Made by a program: the position numbers and the translations under genes. The notes beneath the pieces are model-generated. The model had not been told where the DNA came from and searched no databases. It saw only the letters and a program-made list of their open reading frames with translations. From NCBI RefSeq assembly GCF_018143015.1, contig NC_054746.1, forward strand, positions 28,299,129 through 28,363,128: a stretch of DNA of 64,000 nt, given 5' to 3'. This document shows positions 45,815 through 57,800 of the stretch, one piece after another. The stretch comes from Lytechinus variegatus. Its lineage: Eukaryota > Echinodermata > Echinoidea > Temnopleuroida > Toxopneustidae. Numbering within the stretch: the stretch's first letter is position 1; each line of letters starts with the position of its first letter.

Positions 45815-48800
45815 CTGGGCAGAATTAATAAAAAAAAGTGAAGAGGGCTATTAGTTTAGATCATAGAAATTTAATTTGTGTATCTCTTTTCATTCTTGGA
45901 GTAAAAAGCAACATTTTGTCATAAGAAAACTCTGGCAAAAACATTGTCAGAGTTTTTTTATTCATGCTACAAGCCCCTGGTTTAAAAAATAAGTTCCATT
46001 TAGAATAATATTTGAATTGGAATGTAGACTTATAAAATACAAGTTGACCTGTAGTCAGCATACATGTACCAACAAACATTTTGTTTTTAGTTGTGAGTCT
46101 GTGAAACTGGAAACGGCCCCTGAATGTTTATTAACAAAGATACATTTTCAGAAGGAAAAGGCAATTACATGTATCTGTACCATGCACATTTTATGTCCAA
46201 TCAAGTTTGGAAGAATTAGGTTGGACATCAGATTCATGATATTCACCACAGATACAAACCCACAAAAAGTAGGGATTAGAGGGATGAAACATTTCAGGTG
46301 GAGAAACAGATGTGTGTACATGTATAACACATGTTTAGAGAAAATAATTTTTTTCTTAAACCTGCAGTAACTTATTGGATCAAAAGCAACAGGTGGCATT
46401 TCTTATATTGAAATACAGAAATATAATTCAAAAGTAACTATGAATATATTATTGACACAATGATTTATAAAGTACCAACACGTCAATATGAAAATCCATG
46501 CAATATCTCACCCCATTTCTACTTGACTTGGCTGCTCTATTTGATCCTCTCCTTGAGCAATAGCAATAAGCAACAGCTATGATAATCACAGAAAATGCAG
46601 TTCCCACCGCTATAGGAAGCAGGATTTTACCTGTAAAACTGTTACCCTGTTTGAAGAGACAAAAATGATACAAATTTGATTATTTGAAAATTTTAGTTAA
46701 AAATACCTTGTGCTAAAAAAAAAATCAGATTTAGGCATAATGTAAATGTAATGAGCACAGACAAAAAATTACATGTAAACTACATGTATCTCCATGAAAG
46801 AAACAAGTGGAACCATATCAGCTCTTAAGATTTATTCAGAAATGCAGTTTTGAATCCATGGTTTAGTTTTTTCAACTTGTATACAAGAAAGCATCGCAGT
46901 GCCCTATCCAGATTGAAGCTTGCTGCTAAGGTTATCATTAATGAGTCCACTGATCTGAATTCATGAATCCATTCTTGGTTTTGATGTACCTAACAGAGGT
47001 GTGCCCCCACTTTTGAAATTGAAGACCTTTTTTTTGCGTGTCAAATATTTTTCTACGAATAAATTGCTCCCCCCTTGGGAAAATCCTGGATCAGCCCCCC
47101 TGCTAAAAGTGGAATTATTCATAGCAACCCATGTGGTAAAAGTGTGCATTCATCAATGGACTCTTTAGTTTAAGTCACGGTTTTGAAACCACAGATTAAA
47201 ACCACATTTGTGAATTCCGTTCTTTGAGATATATTAAAGGTCAAGCCCACAGCAGAAAAATGTAGGTTTGTATAAATAAAGATCAAACTAGCATAACGCT
47301 GAAAATTTCATCAAAATCGGATGTAAAATAAGATAGTTGTGACATTTTAAAGTTTTGCTTATTTTTTACAAAACAGTTATATGCACAACTCAGTGGCATG
47401 CAAGTGAGACAGACGATGATACCCTTCACTCAATATTTTTGTTTTTTATTGTTTGAAATATATTATATTGCATTTTTTACAGATTTGACAATAAGGACCA
47501 ACCTGACTGAACCATATGGTATTAAGCAACGGTAATTCTATACATATTAGGAACTAATTATTGTTTCACTTCACAATGGGGAGGAAATTAGAATATTTCA
47601 TATAATAAAACACAAAAGAAATAGTGGATGATGTCATCAGTCTCCTCATTTGAATACTGACCAGGATGTCCATATGTTTTGTGAAATTAAGCAAAACTTT
47701 ATAAAATGTCATAGCTTTCTTATTTTACATCCGATACTGATGAAATTTTCAGCAATATGCTGATTTGATTTTTCTCTATTCAAATCAACATTTTCCTGGG
47801 GTGGACTTGACCTTTAAAAGAGGAAAATGGATCCCATCTAAGAATATAGCCATATATTCTTCTACATGTACATGTATCTCTATCTCCATATACCTAAGGC
47901 TTGAAAAACAAAACATTTTAACTGAAACCTTATACATGTAATCCATGGAGGAAACAAATAATGACTGAAGAACGCTTTGATACATGTAATGTGCATACAC
48001 TTCTATTCTTAGCTTGTAAAATGATTTTTCAGCCAATAGTCCGCCAGATTTAGTCATTTTCAATAAGCCAATGGTTATAGTACAACCAACACCCCTTATA
48101 CCATAGTTCCATATAAAAAAAAAAAACCTTTGCCTCTCTACTGATTGTGCCAGATGGCAGTTTGCCTGTGTATACATACATTTTATTGTTTGTCTGTCTG
48201 CACTCTACAACACAACGTAAATACCTAATAACTAATTAGCATCCAATCTTTCAATTTCTTGAACAGGGTGCATGGATACTGGATATTAATAGTTTTAATT
48301 AAAGTTTATTTTTTAATACTTTCTATTGATTTAGAGGTTATTACTGTCTCAAGTATTAAGTATTAGTGACTCAATTTGTACGTGATTCCCATTAGTCAAT
48401 TAGTGATTCCCATTAGTCCAACTGTTCGATGGACATGAGAAATTGTAACACTTTTGTGAAATAATTGTGTGAAAATGACCAAAAGGTGTACATGATATGT
48501 AAGATTTTTCATTTGGAAGACCTGGAATCATCCCAAGCCCAATTTTCTAATTGATCATATTATGTAGGGTCACTGTTACACTGCATATTCGTGTTAACAT
48601 CAATTTGATTCAACAGATAGGCCTACACCTTATAATAAATAAATTACATGTACAGTGCAAAAATGCTAGCTCTCACTCTACTCAAAAGGTATGTAGCCTA
48701 AATGTAACTAAGGCCTTGTCATATTTGGCATGGTTCCTTGTATAGATCCATGGTTTCATTTCATTACGTGTTTTAGAAATTTGATTTGCCACTGTATTTC

Positions 48801-51800
48801 CTTGAATGTTTCCTGTTAACACCCAAATACACAGGAGTTCCAGACAAAAACATACAGTATGAAAAATATGTAACATGCCTCTGCTAGCCTCACTGTAATT
48901 TGCTTGAAAACAACTACTACGTGTAGTAAATCAAAAATAAATTTTTCGAGCATAAAATACATTCCAGGATTGTTAATTTAATTCTTAACCTATTGTTATA
49001 CCAAGGTTTTATAGGCCTACATGTACCTGACTGCTAAAAAAGCACGAATGCCTGTGAGCAAGCAACCAGGGGACCAATGGCTTAAGGTCCTGAGGATAAA
49101 TGCCTTACTACCCCCACTCTACCAACTGAGCACCTCCCGAAAATTGATACTGGTAACATGACATGGTAGTCAAATGGCCGTTGACCTTGTCCATGTGACC
49201 TTGAAAGAAGGGAGTCTAGCGAGTAGCGACAATAAGTTTGAAATATCCTTTCTGGAATTCTGTTTCAAATTTATCTAAGATGTAAACAGAAAAAACTATT
49301 AGTAATTTCCATTGTGCAAAGAAATCTGTTCTGCCCCTCCGACAGATTAACCTATGTCCAAGATTCAAGAAATAGAAATATTTAGAAATATAAATAACCT
49401 ACATACCTACATGTATCTCACCCTATGGTCTTTGATTCAAACTTAATAAGCATAATTTACTTTCGAGTCGAAAACGCAGCCCACTAGCATCACCTATTCA
49501 TGCCAGCCGAAAAAAGGCTGACATAAATAGATAATAAACAAGACCAGCATACAGCTTAAAGGTTAGCTGGGGGTTATGGTATGTTGTAGAGTCTTGTGTG
49601 TGCATGTTTATTGTTATGTAGATGTGATGACATCATCATGTAATGACATCATCATCACATGACTAGTCACATGTTCTGTTATGTGTGTTACTGTACACTG
49701 GCCTTGCTTGCTCACTGCCTCCAACCTTTTAGCAAGCAATGCATTTCTTATATACTCCAACAAAATGATAAGCAAACTTTTAGATAGTTGATGAAGAAAC
49801 CACCACGTCATGGTTTAACTTCCCTAAATCTCATGCATAAACATAATGTTTGACAATAGACTTTAGTGCTTTCATCCAATAGGCAGAGAGAAGGTGAGAA
49901 TCCTTTTATAATGCATTCATGAATACAAATTAGGAATTCATTACTAAGGAGACTTGAATTCACAATGACCGGTTGAGTTTAGGTATTGAAATTTTAAGAC
50001 TACAATGGCTGTAATGTATCAAAGCAAGCTTCATTAAACCTCAATGAATGCATGATTCATGACTGTTGCTAGGTCAGATACTTAACTGTTAATAGCTAAT
50101 TTCACATACCGTATCATGCATATCTTTCAGAGGAAGAATGCATTGCTCATGGCTGTTGCTAGGTCAGGAAAAGTTGTTACAAGGTTTGGCAAAGTAATAT
50201 ATAGATTGGCCATTATTCCATTGGGCCTCATGCCCAAGATAACTTGAATATGCTATGGTTCATGGGGAAATGTGTTTCACAGTCAATGGGGCTGCACTAC
50301 AGGGGCTATGCTACAGGGGCAGCAGGGGTGATTCCCCCACAAAACACTAAAAATATGATCAAAATTTGACAATGAATAAGAAATTTATGACATCTTTAAA
50401 GTTTTGTATTATTTCGGTGAAACAGTTTTCGGCATGTCTTCATGAACATTCAATGAGCAAACTGATCACGTCATATCCCCACTTGTTCTTTTGTATTTTA
50501 TTATTTGAAATTTGATTTATTAACATGTCTTCATGAACATTCAATGAGCAAACTGATCATGTCATATCCCCACTTGTTCTTTTGTATTTTATTAAATGAA
50601 ATTTGATTTATTAATTTTTTTCCCTCCAAGAAAAAAAAGGATTGATAACTGATTTAGTGCATTAGATATTCGTTGCTGCAACTTTAATAATAACCTAATT
50701 TTTATATAGCGCTTTTCCCAGAATGGCCCAAAGTGCTTTACAGCATGTTATTACCCTGGTCATTGGATTCATTTCAATCCCCCACGAAAAGTGCACGATT
50801 TCAACTCCCTGGGGAGCATTCATTGCATTCATCGCAGCCTCATAATGGCACTGACAAATTCAAACATACAATATCTTTCGCATCCTACCAGGCACCCATT
50901 TAGCACCTGGGTCGAGAGTGGCAAAATTCAATAACTTTAATTGTTATCAGATTTTGATGAAATTTTCAGCCAATTGCTCTGTGAACTTTACTCTATTCAT
51001 CTAGATATAAATATTTTCAGCCTGGAGTAGTACCCCTTTAAAAAGGAAAAGGAAAGATAAAGGAGGGTACCAGATAGAGAGGTTTAGATCATGTCCATTA
51101 CAAATGGTGAAAGAAAAATCATGTTATCTCCCCCCTTCCACTAATCCTCCTTGTTGTCAACAGTGGAGCGCATTTGACAGTCCCACCTGCATTACGCATT
51201 TCAGCAAATATTGAATTTGAAAAGAATTACATGTAGGTCTATCTTAATAATTTTTTTAAAAGAAAGAAAAAAATAAATTGATGATAAAATCCTATTGAGC
51301 TTGCCTTTGAACTTGACAAAGACACTTGTTTTTTTTCATATCATTTGTGATATACATATCTATCATTAGAAGTGGGCTACAAACAAACTTAATTCTTATG
51401 TTCAAAGATAAAAGGTGACAGAGGTCCATAAAAAATGAAGCTGTTATCGGTGTAACTGTAACCTTCAACCTGAAAGCTGGGTCCATGGTAAAAAATATAT
51501 ATTACAAAAAAGGGTAAATCAAAATCAATTATTGTATTTTTTAAAGAAAGCTACAATGTAGGCTAACTGGCTAAGTAAAATAAATTGATAGAGGAACACG
51601 ATGGGTGATTTCAAGTTCAGTGTTGACCTTTTGGTGTTGATGCTAGGTCAATTTTTACATAATTATTAACACCAAACATAACATGAAGATGGTCCTGAAA
51701 AGTCACTCACTAGTTGTTGAGACGTCAATAATGTGATGTGGATCAGTTTTACAAATTCTGAATAAGTTTTGGAGCAAGGGGAAGCAATTCAAACACCAAT

Positions 51801-54800
51801 ACCAAGGCCAATCAGCCAATGAATTTAATTCATCAAGTCTGTTTAGCATTACTGAGCACAGAAATTAAAAACAGATGAGAATGTCAAGAGTAAATTTGAG
51901 TATTTCTACTGAGTTTTTAGACAGAAAACAGCACTTGGGCATTCTCAAGAAAATGAATTTGATGAAATACACATTGAAATTTACTCTTGACATTTGAAAG
52001 ATGAACATTTTGCCTTTTTATGTATTCACTCAGAATGCATTTAACTAAAACATATCAATTCTATTACTCAGAATGCATTTAACTAAAACATATCAATTCT
52101 ATCACTCAGAATGCATTTAACTAAAACATATCAATTCTATCACTCAGAATGCACTAAAACATATCAATTCTCATTCATACACACAAGTTTATGTGAATAT
52201 GTGACAAATTATCTTTTTTGTTAAAAAGGTTGTTGCTATTTTGACTTAGTAGGGGGAACTTACTTTCATGTTAATATGAGGTTATGAGTTTGTGCACAAA
52301 ACTGCACATAATTTAAAACAATATACTTATTTTAATCTGAAGCATATAATGATTGTTTATTAGCATAAGAAGGGTGATATGACCATAATATTGGGAAAAG
52401 GCTTGATCTATATACTTATGGTTATGCGTTAACATACATATAGATACACTCTCAGTTCACTTTATGCGAACAACAAATTCAATTTACAAGGCAGAAATGT
52501 TACGATATGTAGCTTACATACACAGATACGAAAGCAAAAAAAGATAAAATCTAATCTTGGGCTGGGCATGGCTAGGCTCGATGCACTTGTTCAATCAGGG
52601 ATAATCAACGTAAAATCAATGTGTGGGACTACACAGATGGCGAGTGACAAAGAGAGACCATATCCAAGGTTATTGAGATAATACAGCAGCCGGCTGCTGA
52701 TAAAATATGGTTATATCAAAGAAACATGAGATGGGTGATGACTCATTTCTTTTGGTGTGTTTCCTCACAATTTCAATTAAATTGGATGTCTATGACTACA
52801 TACAGACATACATTAAAATGGCTAAATTGTTCTGGAGTAAACAATAGCAAATAAATTCATCACATGAATGAAAATAATGAAAATGATGATAATAATAATA
52901 GTAATTATTATAATTTCATTTTTATTATTATCCTTATTATCATCATTATTATCATAATTAATATTATCATTATCATTTTTATATTATTGAATATTATCAT
53001 CATTATTATTACTATTAACATCATCATCATTATTTTTATTATCATTATTATCATTTATTAATTATTATATTATCATTATTATTGTACAAATACAAAGTTC
53101 ATAATAAAAATCTGCAAAGCACTTACCGAAATTCCAATTATATTCCAATCTCCACCTGAAGAGAAAGAGAAGAAAAAGATAGATATTTCTAAAATGAAAA
53201 GGTTTTTTTTTTGGGGGGGGGCACCTAGAATATCAGATGAAAGCAAAAAACAGCAATAGGCCTGTCTATGAATTTGAACAGAGTACAAAATTGAAAATTC
53301 TTTCCTACAATGAACATTACCTGCTGTTCAGTGTGTACTCTGTATACTGTACTTTTCTTGTTGCTACAACGTATGTTTACATGTTATCTTTTGGCAAATT
53401 ATCAGATTGTTAAGAACAGCTGTTCTTTAAATAGTATGCATAGCATTTTAATATTTAGTAAAAAATTCATCAAACTATATCCCTGCCAAATGAAGTTTAT
53501 GTATCAAGCAATTCATAAATTCAAATTAAAAGTTTTATTACAGCAGTAATTAAAAAAATTCAAATGAAGCATAGGAAATACACAAGGGCGAGGAGCCCTC
53601 ATGATGGTCAAAATCAACCCTATAATTCCACCAAAATGCATGCTTTCGGGTGACCATTCTTTCTAGAGTCACCCCAAGATCTTTCACAAACAATATTCAA
53701 GATTGTTTAGAAAATCAATATTCTAACTATCGCAGAATAATGGTATATTTGCATTTACTGTATAATTGCTTGTTGCCTCTGAAAAAATATCCTTTCAAAA
53801 TTCAAATAAAAGAAATAGCCTCCACAATTTTGCAATCACCGAAATGTGGGGCAAAAAAGATAACCCCTGAAAAAAAAAATATATATATACATTTCCTATC
53901 CTGTTTAAATGAGAAATTACATTACATTCTAATACATATAATTTTCACTATCTAGACCTTGTTTAATACATACTGGAAGTCCTACATGTACTCATACAGA
54001 ACTACACATGGGTATTATCTGTTGTTGCCTTCATACCATACTACGACAAAGATAGTGTAAGCAATCCCTACTTTAAAGAAAAACACATAACGTATGTCGA
54101 AGGAAATTCCCCCCTGCAGATATTTTCCTCATAATCCTAATCCAATCTTGAATCACCATGGCAACAAGAGGACTCACATGCAGAGTTAACACCAAGCAAA
54201 TAACATGCTCCCGATAAAGATCAGAAATTGTATCAATACAGGGTCTTTTCTTACTGAATCATAAATTTGAAAGGAGGAGGCGAGGTTTATAAACGCAGGA
54301 TTGAAGCCATGACCTTCCTGAACATAAATCCATGAAATTTAATATTTCTGGCTTTGAAAATCCAAGAGCTTGAAATACATATACTTGGCATGTACGTATG
54401 TATCAACACAGTATTGCATGATACATACGTATAAATCACAAGTCAACACTTAGCATGTAGTCTAGCTCGACCAGCATCTTGTATGAAAAGGAAACCTGAA
54501 TGGAAATTTTGCACTTACATGAAGCAACCATAATTGCAATGAACTTCAATTTGGGTATTTGATCATTTTGAGTTTTGCAGGAATACATCCCTTTAAATAT
54601 GAGCATCCATGGAAACATAAAACCCCTTTCCTAAAGCCCTACCAGTCACTAGACATACATGTACAGTGGGTCGGAAGCAATTCATTTCACTACAAAACAT
54701 ATTGTCTGAGGGGAATTATCACATTAAGAATTTAGGAACATCTTCCTGTTATCCCACGAATACAGGAGCCTATCACATGGAAACCATGTTGACAGGATCA

Positions 54801-57800
54801 TCCCTTTCCGCCAATCCAGAGAGTTAATAGATCATTTCCAATAAACAGGGTTTGAAACCATTGAGAAAGGAAGCACTATACAGTGGCAGGAAGAGTGTGA
54901 CAGGCAGGAGAAAGAAAGAGTGGAAGAAAATCAAGAGGGGGATTTTGTAGCTTTTAGCACTGAAAAAAAAGAAGTGAAGGAATAACCTGTTCTCCACCAA
55001 CTCCTCCCCCACACCCCTTCTCTCTCCCCACCCCCTCTGTCTACCACACATCCTCCCCCTTCTCTATCTGTCTGGATCACTTGTTGATCTCTTTATCTGG
55101 ATCAAGATTATTTTGCTAAATGAAGTATCAGATTCCTTTTATGATATTTAGATTTTTCGAAAGTTGCCAAGATCAAAGTTGTATAACTGTACACCTTCTG
55201 TCTCTCATACATGTACCTGTATGAATGCTGTATGCACTATCATGACTTTTCATAATAGGTTTAGTTAAGCGGAGCAAGCAATATAGGTGGTATTAAAACC
55301 AATCAAGTTTGTCCTCTCTGACAGTTACTGAATGCACACTAGCAGTGTTCCCCATCAAACAAATGGAATGAGCACCCATGCAACCTTGCCTGTATCATTA
55401 CTTAAAGGGCAAGTCCACCCCAACAAAAACTTGATTTGAATAAAAAGAGAAAAATTCAACAAGCATAATTCATCAAAATCAGATGTAAAATAAGAAAGTT
55501 ATGACATTTTACAAAACAATTATATGCACATCTCGGTCGGTACGCAAATGAGGGAACTGATGACATCATTCAAGCACTATTTCTTTTGTATTTTGTTATA
55601 TGAAATATGACATATTTTAATTTTCTCGTCATTGTCATGTGAAATGAAGTTTCATTCCTCCCTGAACATGTGGAATTCCATTATTTTAACATTTTGTGCT
55701 TCAGGCAAGGAGGTCCTAATCATCAAATTCGTAAAAATTGAAATATTGTATAATTAAAACAATAAAAAACAAAAGAAATAGTGAGTGACATCATTGACTC
55801 TCTCATTTGGATGTAACTGGCTCGTTCATATAACTATTTTGTTAAAAATAAGCGAAACTTTGAAATGTCATAACTTTCTTATTTTACATCCAATTTTGAT
55901 GAAATTTTCAGCATTGTGCTTGTCTGATTTTTCTCTATTGATTCAAATCAACATTTTTCTGAAGTGGACTTGACCTTTACTTCAATATAGGCCTACGTAT
56001 GATGTAGACCTAGATGTTGATATTTTACATCTTTTACTTATGGTTTGAACCTACATGTATATAGACTAGCACATCAATGATGTGGAGCTCATCCGGCATC
56101 TCACAACGATATTTAACACACACCCAGTTGGCACTGTAGTGAATTATATTGGTGACATAAATTGAGGATATAGAATTGAAATTGATGAAGAAATGACATA
56201 CATGCTGCAGAATCATTTTTTTGTGATCTATGAACAAATTCATAATTTTCTAGCCAAATTGTCTAAACTCTGTGTATAAAGAACCTTGGTGAACCTCATG
56301 TAGCTCTCAGATAGAACAAAATAATCAAAACCAATCAACAAATAAGTATTTTTGTGAGTTTTTAAAATATATGAATAAATGAGCATATTCAATGAGTTTC
56401 AAAATTCTGTGTTGAAATTTTGTATCACTACCTCGAGCTATCATATAAGCAAACAAAATTGAAATTGATCAATAAATAAAGGAATTTTTTTTGTGTGATT
56501 TATGAATAATTACAATTGTGCATAAATTACCATAAATAATTTCCTAGAAAAAATTCAAAATTTATTGTATAAGTTAGGTGAACCTCATGCAGCTCTACCA
56601 GATGGAAGATAAAAATATAAAAATCAGTCAACAGATAAAGAAGATGCATTTTCTGTGATTTATAAATAAATTTTGCATAAATTATCACAACTTTCTACTG
56701 AAAATTTCAAAATTCTGTGTGGAAGTTTGGTGACCTTCATGAAGTTCTACCAGGGGCCCGTTGCATAAAACTTTTTACCTGAAAAAACTGAGGTTGTTTT
56801 TATCGGAGTTTTTGCCCTGTGTTAAGTCAATGGAAAAAAAATCAGACTAACCAGAGTTTTCATTTTTTACCAGAGTTTTCTTAGCTAAAAAATGTTTTAT
56901 GCAACAGGCTCAAGATGGAAGAAAAAAAATCAAAATCGGTCAACAATTAAAGAAGAAGAAGCATTTTATGTGAATTTTTAAAAATACACATGAATTAACA
57001 TATTTAATGAGTTTCAAAATTCTGTGTAGAAGTTTTGAATCTCCCATCTAAATGCTATCATATAAAGCAAACAGAATTGAAATCAGACTTGAAATGAGCA
57101 TTTTGAAATTCAGTCCATTCAGGCATTTTCTGTGATTTATGAATTTGGATAAATCAGCATAAATAATTTTCTACTCCAAATTTAGAAATTCTGTGTAGAA
57201 GTTTGGTGAACCTCATAAGGCTCTACCAGATGGAAGCAAAAAATTAAAAATCGGTGAACAAATACAGTAGAAGAAGCATTTTTTGTGAATTTTGAAAAAT
57301 GTGCATAACTTAGCATATTTAATGAGTTTTCAAACTTCTGTGTAGAAGTTTTGAATCCCCACCTATAATATAAAGCAAACAAAATTGAAATCGGACTTGA
57401 AATGGCAAAGAAGAAGCATTTTTAAAATTGTGGACAGATGACGGACGTCACGCCACGGTATAAGCTCATCGAGCCCGAAGGGCCGGATGAGCTAAAAACA
57501 GGCATACAGTAATTATCACAAGAGAAAAAAAAAAAAACACTGCAGCCTCTCGTTGACATTGAACCTTTAATAAACACTTTGTGGATTATGATGAGAAAGG
57601 CTTTTGAATCCTTTACAAGAAATGCCTTTTTGATTTGGATTTGTTGATGAATATCTGTTGCAGACAGAATTTTTCTGGAGGTTGCATGTGTCCTATTCTA
57701 AATCATAATTGCTCAGATATGCATACAAGCACAATCTAGGAGCACTGGACAGACATAGGGCACCACACCATACTGCATCTGATAATGCAAATGGATGAAT

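Larger units (their letters stand above)
46647..53126. other. Mucin-like gene intron 4
   Basis: 6.5 kb intron with a family A MITE (47234-47817), a SINE (50689-50932) in an older palindromic repeat, a 91-bp tandem duplication, a 38-bp tandem repeat and an ATT microsatellite. No further exon recognised. Confidence 0.5.
56230..57492 (+). repeat. ~150-bp tandem array ending in a hairpin
   Basis: Unit core AATTCTGTGTAGAAGTTTGG recurs at about 56262, 56403, 56560, 56705, 57015, 57185 and 57330. Two subtypes alternate: one continues GTGAACCTCAT..GCTCTACCAGATGG, the other GAATC...AAGCAAACAAAATTGAAATC. It ends in GACGGACGTCACG and the hairpin at 57464-57492 (GCTCATC...GATGAGC). The layout resembles tandem-core, hairpin-ended non-autonomous elements (Helentron-like or pearl-type), but that is inference. 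Confidence 0.75.

Noticed and set aside
49020..49140. Minus-strand GTGCTCAGTTGGTAGAG, tRNA A-box-like
   Set aside because: No matching B box at the right distance and no cloverleaf; at most an eroded SINE head.
52864..53061. 65-aa frame of Ile/Asn runs
   Set aside because: Translation of an ATT microsatellite.
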